From DATLLN01 sp963720885 (GTDB lineage: Bacteria > Actinomycetota > Thermoleophilia > Gaiellales > JAICJC01): a stretch of 64,000 bases of DNA. The notes beneath the pieces were generated by a model, which did no database searches, was not told the DNA's origin, and saw only the letters and a list, made by a program, of their open reading frames with translations. Shown piece by piece: positions 61,376-64,000 of the stretch; within the stretch, counting starts at the first letter, position 1, and every line of letters starts with the position of its first letter. The translations under genes were made by a program, and so were the position numbers. The stretch covers positions 806,001 to 870,000 of the forward strand of contig CAVRGW010000005.1 in assembly GCA_963720885.1 (NCBI GenBank), given 5' to 3'.

Positions 61376-62091
61376 ATAGGCAGGCCACCGTTCACGTCAC
61401 CGAATTGCGGTATCGACAAGACCCCCGGGCCGGGCGCCCTTGCGAGGGCGACCGCGCTCACCCGGACGGCCCCGGCGCGCCGTAGCACCGCACCGCACTC
61501 GGACAACGTCGCGCCCGTGGTGTGAACGTCGTCCACCAGGATGACGCGGGCCGGCGGGGTTCCCGCGGCACGGAAGGCGTCGCGGACGTTGGCCCGCCGC
61601 TGGACGGAGCGAAGCCCGCGCTGCGGCCGCCGGCGACCGGTGGTGGCCAGCAGCGGCCCGCACGCCACGCCCCAGCGGCCGGCCAGCGCGCGGGCGACAA
61701 GCTCCGCGGGGTGGCAGCCGCGGCGGATCGTTCGCCAGCGGTCGGGCGGTACCCAGGTGACGAGGTCGGCGTCCGGCCGCTCCACGACCAGCGCGACCAG
61801 CCCCGCCGCGTGCTCTGCGAGCCCGCGGAGCCGGCCCGACTTCAGCGCGTGCACGAGTTCCCGCCCCGCGCCGTCGTGGAGCACGGCCGCACGGGCCGTG
61901 TCGAAGCCGAGCCGCCGGCCGCGGCACTCCGCGCAGGCGTCGAGCGCACGCTCGGCGGGCGCGCCGCAGCGCTCACAGAGCGGGCCGCCGATCAGCGGCA
62001 GCCTCAGCAGGCAGCGGGAGCAGAGCAGTGGCCCTGCCTCCGTGCAGAGCGCGCAGCGCGGCGGGGTCAGCAGATCGAGCGGCGACGGCAC
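61372..62091 (-). CDS. ComF-family phosphoribosyltransferase-like protein
   Basis: 239 residues. N-terminal zinc-finger-like cysteine pairs CALC, CSRC, CERC and CAEC (residues 12-58), then the phosphoribosyltransferase fold with RVILVDDVHTTGATLSECGAVLRRAGA near 185, the PRPP-binding loop. ComF homologues act in DNA uptake in competent bacteria; nucleotide-linked roles are possible elsewhere. No other com genes in view. Its stop overlaps the histidine kinase start. Confidence 0.92.
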   Translation of the reverse strand: MPSPLDLLTPPRCALCTEAGPLLCSRCLLRLPLIGGPLCERCGAPAERALDACAECRGRRLGFDTARAAVLHDGAGRELVHALKSGRLRGLAEHAAGLVALVVERPDADLVTWVPPDRWRTIRRGCHPAELVARALAGRWGVACGPLLATTGRRRPQRGLRSVQRRANVRDAFRAAGTPPARVILVDDVHTTGATLSECGAVLRRAGAVRVSAVALARAPGPGVLSIPQFGDVNGGLPM

Positions 62092-62127
62092 CCCGCGACG
62101 CTAGCCGGACGCAGCGTCACGCCGCTG

Positions 62128-63279
62128 TCACGGACCGTGCCGTTGGTGTTTCGCGGCGGTCAGGTAGTGCGCGACGCGCGCCGAGATCGCGGCCCGGTTG
62201 GCGTCCAGCTCGGCGTGGTCCTTGGCCGGGATGAAGCGCGATTCCGGGCCGTCGCGCGGTACCAGGAGGAACGATGAGCGGAGCGCGGAGGTCAGCTCGC
62301 CGATCAGGCGCTCGAACTGGATGGCCGGCCGCCCATCAACAGACTTCTCGACCCGGAACCACGTCCACGCCATGTCCAGATCGCGCAGCTCTGCGGCGTC
62401 CACCAGGAATGTGTTCGTGTTGAACACCGCGACCGAGTCCTCGTCCACGTCCTCCGGCACGCGGAAGCTCTCCAGGATCACCGGCCGCCCATCGACCCGG
62501 AACGGGCTGCCGCCGCGATCGCCCGGCACCTTCTCGACCACCTCGACCGTCAGCGGAGCGCCGCCGTCGAGATGCTTGCCCAGCACCAGCGGGTCGATCG
62601 CCGCCCCCAGGTTGTCGAGGTTGGCGATCCACACGACGCGGACGCCCTCGTCCATCAGCCGGCCGAGGGTGCCGGCGTCGCGGACGCTGTCAGGCAGGTC
62701 GCCGTGGCCGGTGGCGTGCAGGCTGGGCCGGTCTTCGGCCGTCCGGAACAGATGCCCGTCGGGCGTCAGGCGCAGCGAGACGCCCTGAGTGAACGCGTCG
62801 ACCCGCCGGCCGTCGAGCGTGTCGCCAAGCGTCTCGCGGATCGGGTCGTCCGTGGCGTAGCTGGTCATCAGCACCAGCGGCAGCGGGGCATCGGCCACGG
62901 CCGACCAGTGCTCGCGCTCCGCCAGCCGGGCGTCGAGGAATGTCAGCCCAGGGCGGATCTCGACCAGCGCCTTGACCACGCCGCCCATGCGGGTCGCCAT
63001 GCCGCCGGCCAGCACGATCACGGCCAGCTCGCCGCGGCGGATCGCCTCCAGGCCGAGCAGCTCGAGCCTCCGACCCTCGTCCGACGTCCGGTCGGGGAGC
63101 GAGTCGATGTCCTCGGGCAGCGGCGGCGTCACCTCGCCGCGCACCCGGTTCGAGGCGCCGTCGCCGGGCAGCAGACGCTCGGCCCAGCCCAGCAGCCGGC
63201 TCCGGTCGAACCCCCAGTGCGCCAGCGCCGCCGCCGTGTCCGGGTCGAGCGCGTCGAGCTCGGCGGCGAGATCAGCCAA
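62128..63279 (-). CDS. UTP-glucose-1-phosphate uridylyltransferase-like (UDPGP family) protein
   Basis: 383 residues. Nucleotide-binding loop VIVLAGGMATRMGGVVKALVEI (near residue 88) is the LxxGxGTRxGxxxPK-type motif with Met-Ala replacing part of it; LVLMTSYATDDPIRETLG, WIANLDNLGAAIDPLVLG and VEVVEKVPGDRGGSPFRVDGRPVI follow. Makes UDP-sugars from UTP and a sugar 1-phosphate; which sugar is not clear. It overlaps the end of mtnA by 8 bases on the same strand. Confidence 0.85.
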   Translation of the reverse strand: MADLAAELDALDPDTAAALAHWGFDRSRLLGWAERLLPGDGASNRVRGEVTPPLPEDIDSLPDRTSDEGRRLELLGLEAIRRGELAVIVLAGGMATRMGGVVKALVEIRPGLTFLDARLAEREHWSAVADAPLPLVLMTSYATDDPIRETLGDTLDGRRVDAFTQGVSLRLTPDGHLFRTAEDRPSLHATGHGDLPDSVRDAGTLGRLMDEGVRVVWIANLDNLGAAIDPLVLGKHLDGGAPLTVEVVEKVPGDRGGSPFRVDGRPVILESFRVPEDVDEDSVAVFNTNTFLVDAAELRDLDMAWTWFRVEKSVDGRPAIQFERLIGELTSALRSSFLLVPRDGPESRFIPAKDHAELDANRAAISARVAHYLTAAKHQRHGP

Positions 63280-64000
63280 GGTCGTAGGGCGGTCGGTGGA
63301 TGCCGTGCTCGGTGACGATGGCGGTGATGTTCTCGGCCGGGGTCACGTCGAAGGCGGGATTGTAGACGTCGATCCCCTCCGCAGCCTGGTCGCCTCGCAC
63401 CTCGGACGGGTCGCGATGCTCGATCGGGATCTCGGCCCCGGAGGCGAGCGTGGCGTCGATGGTGGAGCTCGGTGCGGCGATGTAGAACGGCACGCCATGG
63501 GCGCCGGCCAGCACGCTCAGCGCATACGTGCCGATCTTGTTCGCCGCGTCGCCGTTTCGCGCGACCCGGTCGGCCCCGGTGACCACGGCCTGAACACGTC
63601 CCTGGGCCATCAGCCAGCCGGCCATCGAGTCGGTGACCAGCGTCGCCGGGATGCCGTCCTCGACCAGCTCCCAGGCGGTCAGCCGGGCGCCCTGCAGCAG
63701 TGGCCGGGTCTCGTCCACCCAGACCGAGATCGACGGGTCGCGGCTGTGCGCCGAGCGGATCACGCCGAGCGCCGTGCCGTAGCCGCCGGTGGCGAGCGCC
63801 CCCGCGTTGCAGTGGGTGAGCACGGCGCCGCCGTCGGGGATCAGAGCCGCCCCGTGGTCGCCGATCAGGTGGCAGCGCTCGACCTCCTCGGCGTGCAGCG
63901 CGGCCGCGGCGGCGTCCAGCGTCGCAACCAGCTCCTCGTCCGGCGCCGCGTCGGCCACCTCGCGCATCCGCCCCACGGCCCAGGGCAGGTTGACGGCCGT
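63272..64000 (-). CDS. mtnA: S-methyl-5-thioribose-1-phosphate isomerase MtnA, 3' part only
   Basis: About 243 residues; the frame runs off the right edge and reads TAVNLPWAVGRMREV there, a conserved N-terminal third block. Isomerises methylthioribose 1-phosphate to the ribulose form in methionine salvage. Catalytic Cys in LTHCNAGALATGGYGTALGVI and catalytic Asp in VTGADRVARNGDAANKIGTY are present, plus PFYIAAPSSTIDATLASG. The PVEERDP-type block reads PIEHRDPSEVRG. Ends with YNPAFDVTPAENITAIVTEHGI, standard for the family. Confidence 0.94.
   Translation of the reverse strand, partial: TAVNLPWAVGRMREVADAAPDEELVATLDAAAAALHAEEVERCHLIGDHGAALIPDGGAVLTHCNAGALATGGYGTALGVIRSAHSRDPSISVWVDETRPLLQGARLTAWELVEDGIPATLVTDSMAGWLMAQGRVQAVVTGADRVARNGDAANKIGTYALSVLAGAHGVPFYIAAPSSTIDATLASGAEIPIEHRDPSEVRGDQAAEGIDVYNPAFDVTPAENITAIVTEHGIHRPPYDLG

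Overview
The window is high-GC DNA, dense in GTG starts and ATGA/GTGA overlaps. It looks like an actinobacterial chromosome, and a deep branch such as Thermoleophilia/Solirubrobacterales is my best guess. That guess rests on gene style and on the order secA-prfB-ftsE-ftsX ... smpB-ssrA; no marker gene settles it.

Layout. 1-8.2 kb: the 5' part of a hydantoinase/oxoprolinase gene, its ABC solute-binding lipoprotein and a TetR regulator with a likely palindromic operator; then an APH-like kinase, an LtrA fragment, a DUF1622 protein, two small proteins and a PAS-PAS-GGDEF-HD-GYP protein. 8.3-15.8 kb: a minus-strand biosynthetic operon made of a phosphopantetheinyl transferase, an NRPS of unusual build (carrier domain, membrane/hexapeptide region, half condensation domain, adenylation domain) and SbnB and SbnA homologues that make L-2,3-diaminopropionate (Dap). 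The NRPS middle section carries about ten frameshifts. 16.2-18.1 kb: a PfkB sugar kinase and a VOC protein.

18.3-38.7 kb: an accessory island framed by imperfect direct repeats of the 3' end of ssrA (tmRNA). It holds redox and metal genes (quinone oxidoreductase, MFS pump, flavin monooxygenase, a multicopper oxidase with two heavy-metal-binding domains, a thioredoxin-reductase-like protein), several broken genes, two ArsR regulators and a six-gene operon for a membrane-bound group 4 [NiFe]-hydrogenase-like complex (hyfB, C, E, F, G, I).

38.7-64 kb: the conserved chromosome. It contains ssrA, two alpha/beta hydrolases, LemA/DUF2207/mannosyltransferase-like genes, smpB, an MFS protein, a HAD phosphatase, a penicillin-binding protein, RNase R-like nuclease, CtpA-like protease, ftsX, ftsE, prfB, secA, a DMT exporter, two REP-like hairpins, hpf, a PAS histidine kinase, a ComF protein, a UDP-sugar pyrophosphorylase-like gene and the 3' part of mtnA. 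No frameshifts were seen in this part.

The main candidates for something new are the Dap-NRPS operon with its permuted Pls-like domain order, and the hydrogenase-like complex on the ssrA island.
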